A stretch of DNA of 64,000 nt from Bradyrhizobium sp. 186 (GTDB taxonomy: Bacteria > Pseudomonadota > Alphaproteobacteria > Rhizobiales > Xanthobacteraceae). The notes below the pieces were generated by a model. The model did no database searches, was not told where the DNA came from, and worked only from the letters and a program-made list of their open reading frames with translations. Location of the stretch: assembly GCF_023101685.1 (NCBI RefSeq), contig NZ_CP082164.1:4340001-4404000 (forward strand), given 5' to 3'. The translations under genes and the position numbers were made by a program. Shown one piece after another: positions 46,310 through 54,890 of this stretch (its first letter is position 1; each line of letters opens with the position of its first letter).

Positions 46310-47470
46310 TCATGATGCCGGCCGCAGAACGACCCCGTCCGGCACTACGCCCTCCCGCACGAGCCGCCACAGGGCGACCAGGAGCTTGCGCGCCAAGGCC
46401 ACGATCATAGTCTTGCGCGTCCCGCGGGCATTCTCGGTACGGGTTCGAAACCACTGCGCCAAGACGCTGTCCTTCTGGAACCTGAGAAATCGCCACGCCA
46501 ATTCGATCATGCCTCGTCTCACTCGAGCATTGCCGGAACGGGTCAGTCCTTTCTCCCGGCGTCTTCTGCCGCTCTCGTCGGGCGAGCCGGTGAGGCCGGA
46601 GTAACGCGCTACAGCCCGTCGGTCGCGCATGCTTCGCGACAGTACCTCCTGCACCAGCATGTCGGCCGTCTCAACACCAACCCCGATCACGCGCGCCAGC
46701 AGGTGCACCATTGCATGTGGTCCATCACTGGGCGCTTGCTTGAGACGCTCCAGGCGAGCGTCCTCGATCTGCCGTATCTGATCGCTGACGAGCCGCCGGC
46801 GCGCCATGTCGCGACGCAGCTCAGCCAGGGTGTTGGGCGGGATCGGCTCGCCCTCGGGGGAGCGCAAGCCGTCAAGGCGTTCGGCAGCTTTCTTCAGCTT
46901 GGGATTGAAGCCGCGGATGCCGAGCCGGATCAACGCTGCTTTCATTCGGTTGACGATCCGACTTTGCTCTCCGATGAGGCTCTCGCGCTCACGGTTGGGG
47001 CGCTTGGCATCTTCGTCCTTGATTGTCGGGATCGCGACCATCTTGCAATGATCACGCTCGCCCCGCAACCAGCCGAGAAAGCTGCGTTTGAGCAGTTCGG
47101 TGTCGAGACGATCGGTCTTGGCGCGCCGGTGCTCGCGCGATACCGCTACGCTCGACGCGTGAATGACATGCGCCTCGATGTCGCGCACTCTGAGCCATCG
47201 GGCCAGCCAGAAACCGTCACGGCCGGCCTCGAAAGCGACCGCGATGCGTTCGATTCCGTATCCTGCCTTCTGCGCCTCATCTCGCCAGCGATTGAGCAGC
47301 TTCAGTAAGGCGTTCTCGTCGACCTCAAGCTTCTTCGACGGCTGGCGTTCGACGCCAGGCACAATCCCCGCAACGAGCCAGCTCGACAGGTTCATCTCGA
47401 TCACGGCGATCAGAGTGCCGTCCGGTTTGAGGGGTGTGAGGGATCGGCTCAGGTCGTTCAACTTCTGCAT
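46310..47470 (-). CDS. IS110-family transposase B
   Basis: 386 residues from ATG 47470 (ggagcacccc upstream). Related to transposase A over its full length: TLIAVIEMNLSSWLVAGIVP, AFEAGRDGFWLARWLRVRDI, HRRAKTDRLDTELLKRSFLG, and RYSGLTGSPDESGRRRREKG. It has the same Glu at the first catalytic position and Ser in DESG. It looks intact. The two copies differ clearly, so they are separate arrivals and not a recent duplication. Confidence 0.9.
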   Translation of the reverse strand: MQKLNDLSRSLTPLKPDGTLIAVIEMNLSSWLVAGIVPGVERQPSKKLEVDENALLKLLNRWRDEAQKAGYGIERIAVAFEAGRDGFWLARWLRVRDIEAHVIHASSVAVSREHRRAKTDRLDTELLKRSFLGWLRGERDHCKMVAIPTIKDEDAKRPNRERESLIGEQSRIVNRMKAALIRLGIRGFNPKLKKAAERLDGLRSPEGEPIPPNTLAELRRDMARRRLVSDQIRQIEDARLERLKQAPSDGPHAMVHLLARVIGVGVETADMLVQEVLSRSMRDRRAVARYSGLTGSPDESGRRRREKGLTRSGNARVRRGMIELAWRFLRFQKDSVLAQWFRTRTENARGTRKTMIVALARKLLVALWRLVREGVVPDGVVLRPAS

Positions 47471-47564
47471 GGGGTGCTCCATCGGTTCACATCAGCGCCG
47501 ATGAATGCCATATCCTTACCTTCCTCACCGCCGCCGTCTGCTACATAGCATCTCCCTTGGAGGC

Positions 47565-47620
47565 TTTCGGACGCCGGCCCCGTGCGCGCGGCCCCACCGT
47601 CATGGGGCCGGCATCCGAAA
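47565..47620. repeat. 17-bp inverted repeat beside IS110 element B
   Basis: TTTCGGACGCCGGCCCC (47565-47581) and GGGGCCGGCATCCGAAA (47604-47620) pair with one mismatch. It lies 45 bases beyond the methyltransferase stop and could be its terminator, or the structured target that the IS110 element chose. Confidence 0.7.
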
Positions 47621-47664
47621 CCCTTCACAATAGTGGACGTGAGGCGAGGTGCCCATGATCAAGG

Positions 47665-48465
47665 TCACCCCGGCGCTTTACCCCTGACTGCATTTGCTCG
47701 CGCCACATACTCGACAGAGCCGTCAGGCCGAACAATTTTGGCCCGCACGGCGTCGACCAATCTCGTGCGTTCGTTCGTCTCCAATCCAGCAATCTGCCTG
47801 GCGATCGGATTGAAACTCGGCGTTTGCGATGTCCAAAAGTCCTCAAAATCGGAGAACCGCATCGTCACATTGATTATTCTGGTTAGGATCCCGTTCAATC
47901 CGGCGCGCTCAAACAACGCATTCAGCCCGGAAAGACTGCTGCCTTCAGCGCCCGGCGTCGGCGCGACCAAGGCGCCTAGTTCGCGAAGTCCCTGGCGGAA
48001 CGGCCATGTCGGGGAAAGATCCGCGGCGAAGTCCCAGACATAGGCGCCGACCATTGCTTCCTTGCGCGCGACACGACGCATCTCCGACAGGGCCAGATCC
48101 GGGTTCGAGACGAAGTTCAGCACGAGGCCTGAAGCGACAATGTCGAAGGTGCGATCGGTGAAAGGCAGCGCCAAGGCATCTCCAACCCGGAAATCAACCT
48201 GTTGCGCCGCCGGCCGATGGCGCGCGTGACTGATCTGTGCCTGTTCCGGGTCGATGGCGAATACCGCGGAGGGCGCGCATCGATCGACGATCAGCTGAGT
48301 GAAACTGCCGGTTCCGCAACCGACATCAAGCCAGCACGCGCCCGGTGCCGGCGCGAGCCACTTCAGAAATACCTCGCCCGCGCCGTGGCTCCAGCGACCC
48401 ATGAAGCGCTCGTAGGCGGTGCCGTCGTCGAAGCAATACGCGGCACCTTTCGCAGGCTCGGTCAA
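47665..48465 (-). CDS. Class I SAM-dependent methyltransferase
   Basis: 266 residues from TTG 48465, chosen because gggagg sits just upstream; the longer frame would overlap the next gene. Motif I is CWLDVGCGTGSFTQLIVDRC, then FAIDPEQAQI, FRVGDALALPF and FDIVASGLVLNFVSNPDLAL, as in UbiE-like enzymes. AYERFMGRWSHGAGEVFLKW at the start is typical of the small-molecule group. Substrate unknown. It follows the Bug protein gene on the same strand after about 30 bases. Confidence 0.85.
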   Translation of the reverse strand: MTEPAKGAAYCFDDGTAYERFMGRWSHGAGEVFLKWLAPAPGACWLDVGCGTGSFTQLIVDRCAPSAVFAIDPEQAQISHARHRPAAQQVDFRVGDALALPFTDRTFDIVASGLVLNFVSNPDLALSEMRRVARKEAMVGAYVWDFAADLSPTWPFRQGLRELGALVAPTPGAEGSSLSGLNALFERAGLNGILTRIINVTMRFSDFEDFWTSQTPSFNPIARQIAGLETNERTRLVDAVRAKIVRPDGSVEYVARANAVRGKAPG

Positions 48466-48496
48466 ACCGGCTTTCCTCCCAGACGGTATCGTTACG

Positions 48497-49462
48497 TTAC
48501 TCGGCCTTGAGCCCGATGGCCTTGACCAGTTTGGCGTTGAGCGCGATTTCCTTTCGGACATAGGCATCGAATTCCGATGTCGTCATCACGATCGAATCGA
48601 CTCCCAGCGCCAGCAGTTTGGAACTCACTTTGGCGCTCTTCAGCGCCGCGCCCGTCTCGCTATGCAGCTTTTCGACGACGTCGCGAGACGTGCTGGCCGG
48701 CAGGAAGACGCCAATCCAGATCGGATACTCGGCGTCAACAAAGCCGGCTTCCTGTGTGGTCGGCACGTCCGGCAGTGCCGCCGAACGCGTGGCACCGTTG
48801 AGCGCCAGCGCCGCGAGCTTGCCGTCCCGGATGAGCGGCAACACCAGGCCGACCGGTCCGAAGAAGAAGTCCACCCGGCCCGCGATCACTTCGGTCATGG
48901 CTTCCGAGCCGCCCCGGAACGGGATGTGCAAGGCATCGATGCCGGCGCTCAGCCGAAACCGTTCGGCACTGAGGTGCGTTGCGCTCCCTACTCCGACCGA
49001 CGAGAACGTCAGCGCGCCTGGCTTCGCCTTGGCGGCCGTCACGAGGTCGCCAGCCGTCTTGAAGCCTTTTCCCGGCGAGACAACCAGAACGCACGGCAAA
49101 GACCCAAGCGGAATCACCCCGGCAAAATCGCGCGCGGGCTCATAGCTGAGGTTCGGATAAAGCGACGGCGCGATGGTATGCGCATTCGAATTGACGAGCA
49201 GCGTGTAGCCGTCCGGGTCGGCCTTGGCGACGAAAGCGGCGCCAATTGTTCCTCCCGCCCCGCTGCGGTTCTCAACCACGATCCCGTGTCCGATCTGAGC
49301 AGCGAGTTGCTCGAACACGACGCGCGGAATGATGTCGGTCGTGCTGCCCGCGCCAAAGGGAATGATGGCTCGCACTGGCTTCGCTGGCCAGGTCTGCGCC
49401 TCGACAGCGGATACCGACGCTAGGCTGATTGCTCCAACGAGTAACGGCCAAATCGACTTCAT
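48497..49462 (-). CDS. Bug-family tripartite tricarboxylate transporter binding protein
   Basis: 321 residues from ATG 49462 (gggaggactcg upstream). Signal peptide MKSIWPLLVGAISLASVSAV...EA. Mature part WPAKPVRAIIPFGAGSTTDI, VENRSGAGGTIGAAFVAKAD, ADPDGYTLLVNSN are standard Bug motifs. It binds a small carboxylate in the periplasm. No TctAB permease is nearby; orphan Bug proteins are common in this group. Likely in a transcript with the methyltransferase. Confidence 0.9.
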   Translation of the reverse strand: MKSIWPLLVGAISLASVSAVEAQTWPAKPVRAIIPFGAGSTTDIIPRVVFEQLAAQIGHGIVVENRSGAGGTIGAAFVAKADPDGYTLLVNSNAHTIAPSLYPNLSYEPARDFAGVIPLGSLPCVLVVSPGKGFKTAGDLVTAAKAKPGALTFSSVGVGSATHLSAERFRLSAGIDALHIPFRGGSEAMTEVIAGRVDFFFGPVGLVLPLIRDGKLAALALNGATRSAALPDVPTTQEAGFVDAEYPIWIGVFLPASTSRDVVEKLHSETGAALKSAKVSSKLLALGVDSIVMTTSEFDAYVRKEIALNAKLVKAIGLKAE

Positions 49463-49694
49463 CGAGTCCTCCCTGGGCACAGGAATCGAATGCACTTTCC
49501 CGACCGCAATTGGCCGGTGGGCCGAAATCCCTTAGGGTAGGTGGATCTACGACTGGCGCGGAACCGTACTCCTGCTGGACCACTCATCGCAAACGAATTG
49601 GACAGCAATTCGTGCGAAGGCTTGTTGGGCCGATGTCCGGTTTGGGTCCAGGAGCCGACATGCCAACGAGATTGCGCTCCGGCGGCGAAAAATA

Positions 49695-50654
49695 TTACGG
49701 CATGAGGGACGCCGTATAGGCGACCAGCGCGATCATGGCGTCGATGCTGAGATTTTCAACAACCGGTTTCATAAGTTCGCTATTGGCGCCCTTCCGTGCG
49801 CCCGATTTGAAGTCGTAGAGCTGCCTGAACGCATACGTAGGCGAACGGGCCGCAATCCCGGGCGCCACGGCAGTCCCTTTGAGGTCGGTACCGTGACAGG
49901 CGGCGCACTGGACGCGGAGATCGCTGCTCGCCGCCAATGCCCGGCCTTTCTCAATGCTCCCAAGCGGGACGTAGGCGATGAAACGAGCGCGCGAGTCCCG
50001 GCTCACAAAGTGTTCGACATTTTCCGGAATCTCGATGATCCGCTGGCCGATTGGCTCCTTCTCGCCGCCATCCATCGCGGCCAAGAACAAGTCCCTGACA
50101 TGTGTCTTCGGGACGGTGTCGGCTTCTAGGACCGCAATGTTCGATCTCTGCTTGATTGACGCAAAATAGGCCGCAGCCTCCTTGAGTTCCTGATCGGTCA
50201 CCGCTTTGGACACCTTGATCATCAAGTCGGTGGCGACGCGAGGCACCGAGTTCGTGCGCAGGCCCGTCTTGAACTCCACCGTTTGCTGTATGATGTATTC
50301 CGCGGAGAGGCCAAACAGGCTGGCATTTTCAGGGCCGCCCGGTCCGTCCGTCCGGTGACAGACGCCGCACGCGAACACATCGGGCTTCCTGCCCGTTGCC
50401 ACGATTTCTGGCATTGGCGGATGCTCTTCGGGATGCCAGTCGGGCGCGGCGAACAGATCGCGCACTTGCGTGAGCGTAAAACCGGCGGCGCTATCCGGGA
50501 CGTGCCTGATCTTGCCATCGTCGGGTGCGCGTTGAAAATTTGGCGGGTTTACCGGATAGGCCCATGCCGGCGGACCGTCTTGGCTTTGTGCAGGCGCCCC
50601 CGCTGCAGCAAGCGATATCAGCGAAAGCGCTGAAAGCCCTGTGGCAATTTTCAT
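49695..50654 (-). CDS. Exported diheme cytochrome c
   Basis: 319 residues. Signal peptide MKIATGLSALSLISLAAAGA. Two heme sites: FACGVCHRTDGPGGPENASL (about residue 97) and VQCAACHGTDLKGTAVAPGI (about residue 248), each followed by class I cytochrome spacing; possible axial Met in KVSKAVTD/LMKPVVENLS regions is unclear. A periplasmic electron carrier, perhaps for an alcohol or aldehyde dehydrogenase, but no dehydrogenase is next to it. The start at ATG 50654 is well supported by the signal. Confidence 0.88.
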   Translation of the reverse strand: MKIATGLSALSLISLAAAGAPAQSQDGPPAWAYPVNPPNFQRAPDDGKIRHVPDSAAGFTLTQVRDLFAAPDWHPEEHPPMPEIVATGRKPDVFACGVCHRTDGPGGPENASLFGLSAEYIIQQTVEFKTGLRTNSVPRVATDLMIKVSKAVTDQELKEAAAYFASIKQRSNIAVLEADTVPKTHVRDLFLAAMDGGEKEPIGQRIIEIPENVEHFVSRDSRARFIAYVPLGSIEKGRALAASSDLRVQCAACHGTDLKGTAVAPGIAARSPTYAFRQLYDFKSGARKGANSELMKPVVENLSIDAMIALVAYTASLMP

Positions 50655-50850
50655 GGCTCTCAAGACCTCTGTGCGCCTAGGCGAAGCCAGACTGTCTTTC
50701 TGAAGGCCAAGATTCAGGGGTGGCCACCGGGCGCTCGCGAGGCAACGCCCCCCGGGAAATCTGCGGGCACCGCAATTGCTTCCGCCCGCACTCCAAGAAG
50801 CATTCAAGGCCGCGGACTCGCTGGCGTCAATAGGCGATTCAGATGCCTAA

Positions 50851-50910
50851 GTCCGCTTTGGGGCGGAAGCTGACCTTACCCAGCGGCGCTGCAAATGTCC
50901 GCTTTCGTGG
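50851..50910. repeat. Dispersed intergenic repeat, GTCCGCTTT type
   Basis: gtccgctttggggcggaagc at 50851 and atgtccgctttcgtggc at 50895 are two reverse-oriented relatives of the GGCRCAAAGCGG words seen elsewhere in the window. No gene lies between 50655 and 51116. Confidence 0.45.
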
Positions 50911-51116
50911 CCAGAAACGGCGATGCCCTGTCGTCCTGCTCCAACAGCCAACATTGGCGGCTTTGTCAGCACGCGTCCTCAACAGCTTACACGAGCCTGA
51001 CAAACGCGAGCATCAGGCCGCGTGCTTTTCGCTGGCCGAGACGCCCCGAATGTTGGAAGAGAGCGATCAAGCGGCGCGAGCCGTGTGGTTGCACCGGAAC
51101 ATCCGGCGGGAATGCG

Positions 51117-51791
51117 ATGCGTCTTCTGATCGTCGAGGACAATGCCGAGCTGTCGCGCCTCGTTGCCGGCGGGCTTTCGGCGGCCGGCTATGAGAGCGAC
51201 ATCGTGGGTAGCGCGGCCGAGGCGCGTGAGGCGGTGCACAATGTCAGCTATGCCGCGATGATCCTCGACCTCGGCCTGCCCGATGGCGACGGCCTGTCGG
51301 TGCTGCGCGAGCTGCGCCGGCAGACCAATCCGCTGCCGGTGCTGGTGCTGACCGCGCGCAGTGGCTTGCAGGACCGGGTCAACGGCCTGCGCAGCGGCGC
51401 GGACGACTACCTCGCAAAGCCGTTTGCGATGGAGGAGCTGGTGGCGCGGCTGGAAGCGATCCTGCGCCGGCCGGGCCAGCTGCTCGGCCGCTCGCTGCAT
51501 CTGGCCAATCTCGTCTACGACACCGAAAGCCGCCAGATCTTCGTCGACGACCAGCCGCGGATCATCTCCGCACGCGAGGCGTCGGTGCTGGAGATCCTGC
51601 TGCGCCGGCAGGGGCGGGTGGTGCCGAAGAAGAACGTCGAGGACCACATCTTCGGGCTCGAGGGCGAGGTCGCCTCCAACGCGGTGGAGGTCTACGTCTC
51701 GCGGCTGCGCAAGCAGCTCGCCGAGCACGGCGCCAGGGTCGTGATCCACACCATTCGCGGCGTCGGCTATCTCATGGCCGAGGAGAAATAG
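51117..51791 (+). CDS. OmpR-family response regulator
   Basis: 224 residues. Receiver: MRLLIVEDNAELSRLVAGGL, phosphate acceptor Asp51 in MILDLGLPDGDGL, Lys in DYLAKPF. Winged helix: IISAREASVLEILLRRQGRV, VEVYVSRLRKQLAEHGARVV with HTIRGVGYLM. The ATG at 51117 follows ggcggg. The kinase gene begins one base after the stop. The pair resembles TctD/TctE-type systems that control carboxylate uptake, and TRAP permease genes converge on it. Confidence 0.92.
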   Translation: MRLLIVEDNAELSRLVAGGLSAAGYESDIVGSAAEAREAVHNVSYAAMILDLGLPDGDGLSVLRELRRQTNPLPVLVLTARSGLQDRVNGLRSGADDYLAKPFAMEELVARLEAILRRPGQLLGRSLHLANLVYDTESRQIFVDDQPRIISAREASVLEILLRRQGRVVPKKNVEDHIFGLEGEVASNAVEVYVSRLRKQLAEHGARVVIHTIRGVGYLMAEEK

Positions 51792-51792
51792 C

Positions 51793-53148
51793 GTGGCCGC
51801 CGCCGCGTCCTATGGCAGGTCGCCGACCTTCAAATCGCTGATCTGGCGCATCGTGTTCATGCACCTCGTCGCGGTCGCGGTGGTCGCGATTTTCCTGCCG
51901 CTGGTGTTGTTCTGGCTGCTCAACTCGGAGGTCGACCAGCTGCATCGCGACGCCATGCGCGCGCAGGCCGAAGTGCTCGCCGAGCGCATCGTCGCGCAGC
52001 CGGACGGCACGCTGACGTTCAATCTGCCGGACAGCCTGCGAGGACTCTATTCAGATGCTTATGGCCGTTACCAGTACGACATTCGCGATGCCGAAGGCCG
52101 GCCGCTGTTCTCCTCGCACCGGCGCGCCGGCGCTGCCGCGGTGACGCCGCCATTGTCCGAGACTATTTCCGGCGCCGGCGTCACCCGGGACATCGACGGC
52201 AAGACAGTGCGCATCCAGGTCGCCGAGGATCTCGCCCATCGCGACGTCATCATCGATGACATCATCTCCAACTTCTTCCGGCGCGTGGGATGGATCACCA
52301 TCCCGATCCTGCTGATCCTGCTCGCCACCGACATCATCATCTTCCGCCGCGCGATTGCGCCGCTGTGGAAGGCCTCGGAAGAGGCGAGCAATATCGGTCC
52401 GGCGCGCACCGACATCCGCCTGCCCACCGAGCAGATCCCGCGCGAGATCATGCCGCTGGTCACAGCGGTCAACCAGGCGCTCGACCGCCTGGAGGACGGC
52501 TTTCGCGTGCAGCGGCAGTTCACGGCGGACGCCGCGCATCAATTGCGCACGCCGCTCGCGATCCTGCGCACACGGGTCGAGACGCTTCATGACGGAGCCG
52601 CGCGGCAGGTGCTGCACGCCGATATCGAGGGCATGAGCCGGATCGTCGCCCAGCTCCTGGAGATCGCCGAGCTCGACACCCTGGTGCTCGATCCCGGTGA
52701 GACCGCGGATTTGCGTGCGGTCTGCGCCGAGGTGGTCGGCGCGATCGCGCCGTTCGCGCTCGCCCGGCACAAGGATATCGCGCTCAGGGGCACGGAGATG
52801 CCCGTGATGATCCACGGCAATTCCGAGATGCTCCAGCGGGCGATCTTCAACCTCGCCGAAAACGCCATCAAGTTCACCGCGAACGAGACGTCGGTCGACG
52901 TCGAGGTGCACGACGACGGCTCGGTGCGGGTGCGCGATTGCGGTCCGGGCATTGCGGAGACCGAGCGCGACTTGATTTTCCAGCGCTTCTGGCGCGGCGA
53001 CCGCCGCCGCACCGACGGCGCCGGGCTCGGCCTGTCGATCGTGCGCGGCGTGGCCGAGGATCACGCGGCAACCGTTGCGGTGGAGAACCTCCCCGGCGGC
53101 GGCGCGCAGTTCACGCTGTATTTCAAGCTGTCGGACCAAGGGGCGTAA
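51793..53148 (+). CDS. Sensor histidine kinase (partner of 51117 regulator)
   Basis: 451 residues, GTG start at 51793. Two membrane helices (about 20-45 and 165-185) enclose a periplasmic sensor of ~120 residues. HAMP-like linker, H-box FTADAAHQLRTPLAILRTRV, N-box NLAENAIKF, G-boxes DCGPGIAETERD and GAGLGLSIVRGVAEDH. The signal is unknown; its position near TRAP genes hints at an organic acid. It ends 60 bases from the convergent dctM stop. Confidence 0.92.
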   Translation: MAAAASYGRSPTFKSLIWRIVFMHLVAVAVVAIFLPLVLFWLLNSEVDQLHRDAMRAQAEVLAERIVAQPDGTLTFNLPDSLRGLYSDAYGRYQYDIRDAEGRPLFSSHRRAGAAAVTPPLSETISGAGVTRDIDGKTVRIQVAEDLAHRDVIIDDIISNFFRRVGWITIPILLILLATDIIIFRRAIAPLWKASEEASNIGPARTDIRLPTEQIPREIMPLVTAVNQALDRLEDGFRVQRQFTADAAHQLRTPLAILRTRVETLHDGAARQVLHADIEGMSRIVAQLLEIAELDTLVLDPGETADLRAVCAEVVGAIAPFALARHKDIALRGTEMPVMIHGNSEMLQRAIFNLAENAIKFTANETSVDVEVHDDGSVRVRDCGPGIAETERDLIFQRFWRGDRRRTDGAGLGLSIVRGVAEDHAATVAVENLPGGGAQFTLYFKLSDQGA

Positions 53149-53152
53149 TTCG

Positions 53153-53182
53153 CCCTCCCTTGTAGGCCCTTGGAGGGGAGGG
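53153..53182. terminator. Hairpin between convergent kinase and dctM genes
   Basis: CCCTCCC pairs with GGGAGGG over a 16-base loop in the short gap between two stops. Moderately strong; may serve both directions. Confidence 0.5.
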
Positions 53183-53207
53183 AAGAGACCGGATCGGTGC
53201 CCGCTTG

Positions 53208-54863
53208 TTATTGCTTCGGCTGACCGAAATCCAGCGGCGGCAGCTCGATCTGCGGGATCTCAATCTTGATGCTGTTCGGATCGACGGTGGACTGCACGCC
53301 CTTGTAGTGCATGACCATCGACGGGAACATGATCACGAGCAGCACCATGATGACCTGGATGACCACGAACGGCACCGCGCCCCAATAGATCTGTCCCGTT
53401 GTGACCGGCTCCATGCGTTTGCCGGTGAGGCGATCGGTATAACGTTCCTTCGGCGCGACCGAGCGCAAATAGAACAGCGCAAATCCGAACGGTGGATGCA
53501 TGAACGAGGTCTGCATGTTCACGCCGAGGATGACGCCGAACCAGATCAGGTCGATGCCGAGATGCTCCGCCGCGGGCCCGAGCAGCGGGATCACGATGAA
53601 AGCGAGCTCGAAGAAGTCGAGGAAGAACGCCAGCACGAAGACGAAGGCGTTGACGAAGATCAGGAAGCCGATCTGGCCGCCGGGCAGGGAGGTCAGGAGG
53701 TGCTCGACCCAGACGTGGCCGTTGACGCCGTAGAAGGTGAGCGAGAACACGCGTGCGCCGACCAGGATGAAGACGACGAAGGCGGAGAGCTTTGCGGTTG
53801 ACTCGGTGGCCTGGCGAATGAGGTCCCAGTTCAGCCGTCGCTTCATGGCGCCGAGAATGAGCGCACCGGTGGCCCCCATTGCGCCGCCTTCGGTCGGGGT
53901 GGCGACGCCGATGAAGATAGTGCCCAGCACCAGGAAGATCAGGAACAGCGGCGGCACCATGACGAAGGTGGTCTGTTGCGCCATCTTCGAGAGGAAACGG
54001 AAGCCCGTCAGCTTGTCGATTCCCCAGTTCACGACGGCGACGAAGAACGCGAAGATGATGCCGAAGAACATGCTGAGCACGACGAAGTCGGCGCCGTGGG
54101 TCTCCGAATTCCGCATCACGAACCACCCGAACACGCAGCTCGCGAGGAACAGCACGCCGAGCGACTTCAGGCCGCGGTCGCCGCTCTCCTCGCGGAAGCC
54201 GATGGCTTCCTTCGGCAGGCCCGGGGCGGCGTTCGGGAAGATCAAGGTCACGAGGAACGCGTAAACCGCATAAAGACCTGCGAGCACGAGACCCGGGACG
54301 AAGGCGCCCTCATACATGTCGCCGACCGACTTGCCGAGCTGGTCGGCCATCACGATCAGGACGAGCGAGGGCGGAATGATCTGTGCCAGCGTGCCGGACG
54401 CGGCGATGATGCCCGTCGCCATGCGGCGGTCGTAGCCGTAGCGCAGCATGATCGGCAGCGAGATCAGGCCCATCGAGATCACGGAGGCCGCGACAACGCC
54501 AGTGGTCGCCGCAAGCAGGGCGCCGACGAAGACGACGGCATAGGCAAGGCCGCCGCGGATGGTCCCGAACAACTGGCCGATCGTGTCGAGCAGGTCCTCG
54601 GCCATGCCGGAGCGCTCGAGCACCAATCCCATGAAGGTGAAGAACGGAATGGCAAGCAGCGTGTCGTTGTTCATCACGCCGTAGACGCGCTCGGGCAGCG
54701 CCTGCAGGAAATCCGGATGGAATTCGCCGAGCTGGATGCCGATCACGGCAAAGAACAGGCCCACGGCGCCGAGCGAAAATGCCGCCGGATAGCCGAGCAG
54801 CAGCACGACGACGAGCGTCGCGAACATGATGGGCGCCATATTGGCGATTAGAAACGCGGTCAT
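53208..54863 (-). CDS. dctM: TRAP transporter large permease DctM
   Basis: 551 residues with 12 or more membrane helices (LIANMAPIMFATLVVVLLLG, GALLAATTGVVAASVISMGL, ASGTLAQIIPPSLVLIVMAD). The ASGTLAQIIPPS and GVATPTEGGAMGATGALIL blocks are DctM ion/substrate signatures. Longer than the common 430-residue form, as in the mannitol/chloroaromatic class. It forms the channel with DctQ and uses the Na+ gradient. It lies 27 bases after dctQ. Confidence 0.93.
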   Translation of the reverse strand: MTAFLIANMAPIMFATLVVVLLLGYPAAFSLGAVGLFFAVIGIQLGEFHPDFLQALPERVYGVMNNDTLLAIPFFTFMGLVLERSGMAEDLLDTIGQLFGTIRGGLAYAVVFVGALLAATTGVVAASVISMGLISLPIMLRYGYDRRMATGIIAASGTLAQIIPPSLVLIVMADQLGKSVGDMYEGAFVPGLVLAGLYAVYAFLVTLIFPNAAPGLPKEAIGFREESGDRGLKSLGVLFLASCVFGWFVMRNSETHGADFVVLSMFFGIIFAFFVAVVNWGIDKLTGFRFLSKMAQQTTFVMVPPLFLIFLVLGTIFIGVATPTEGGAMGATGALILGAMKRRLNWDLIRQATESTAKLSAFVVFILVGARVFSLTFYGVNGHVWVEHLLTSLPGGQIGFLIFVNAFVFVLAFFLDFFELAFIVIPLLGPAAEHLGIDLIWFGVILGVNMQTSFMHPPFGFALFYLRSVAPKERYTDRLTGKRMEPVTTGQIYWGAVPFVVIQVIMVLLVIMFPSMVMHYKGVQSTVDPNSIKIEIPQIELPPLDFGQPKQ

Positions 54864-54890
54864 GACTTCCCCCTAAACCGTCGCCAACGG

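Larger units (their letters stand above)
45813..47564 (-). mobile_element. IS110-family element B (borders approximate)
   Basis: Same design and orientation as element A: transposase at 46310-47470, non-coding block of about 500 bases downstream with the same conserved words (cttgtattcgg, atgatgcagtcatgcgcatc, gaagctccga). The downstream end is placed at ttgtatgggg (45813), the other end where a 17-bp inverted repeat starts (47565). The lengths of A and B then agree (about 1.75 kb). Confidence 0.65.

Noticed and set aside
48466..48567. N-terminal extension of the methyltransferase
   Set aside because: Overlaps the Bug protein gene; a TTG at 48465 has a strong gggagg site just upstream.
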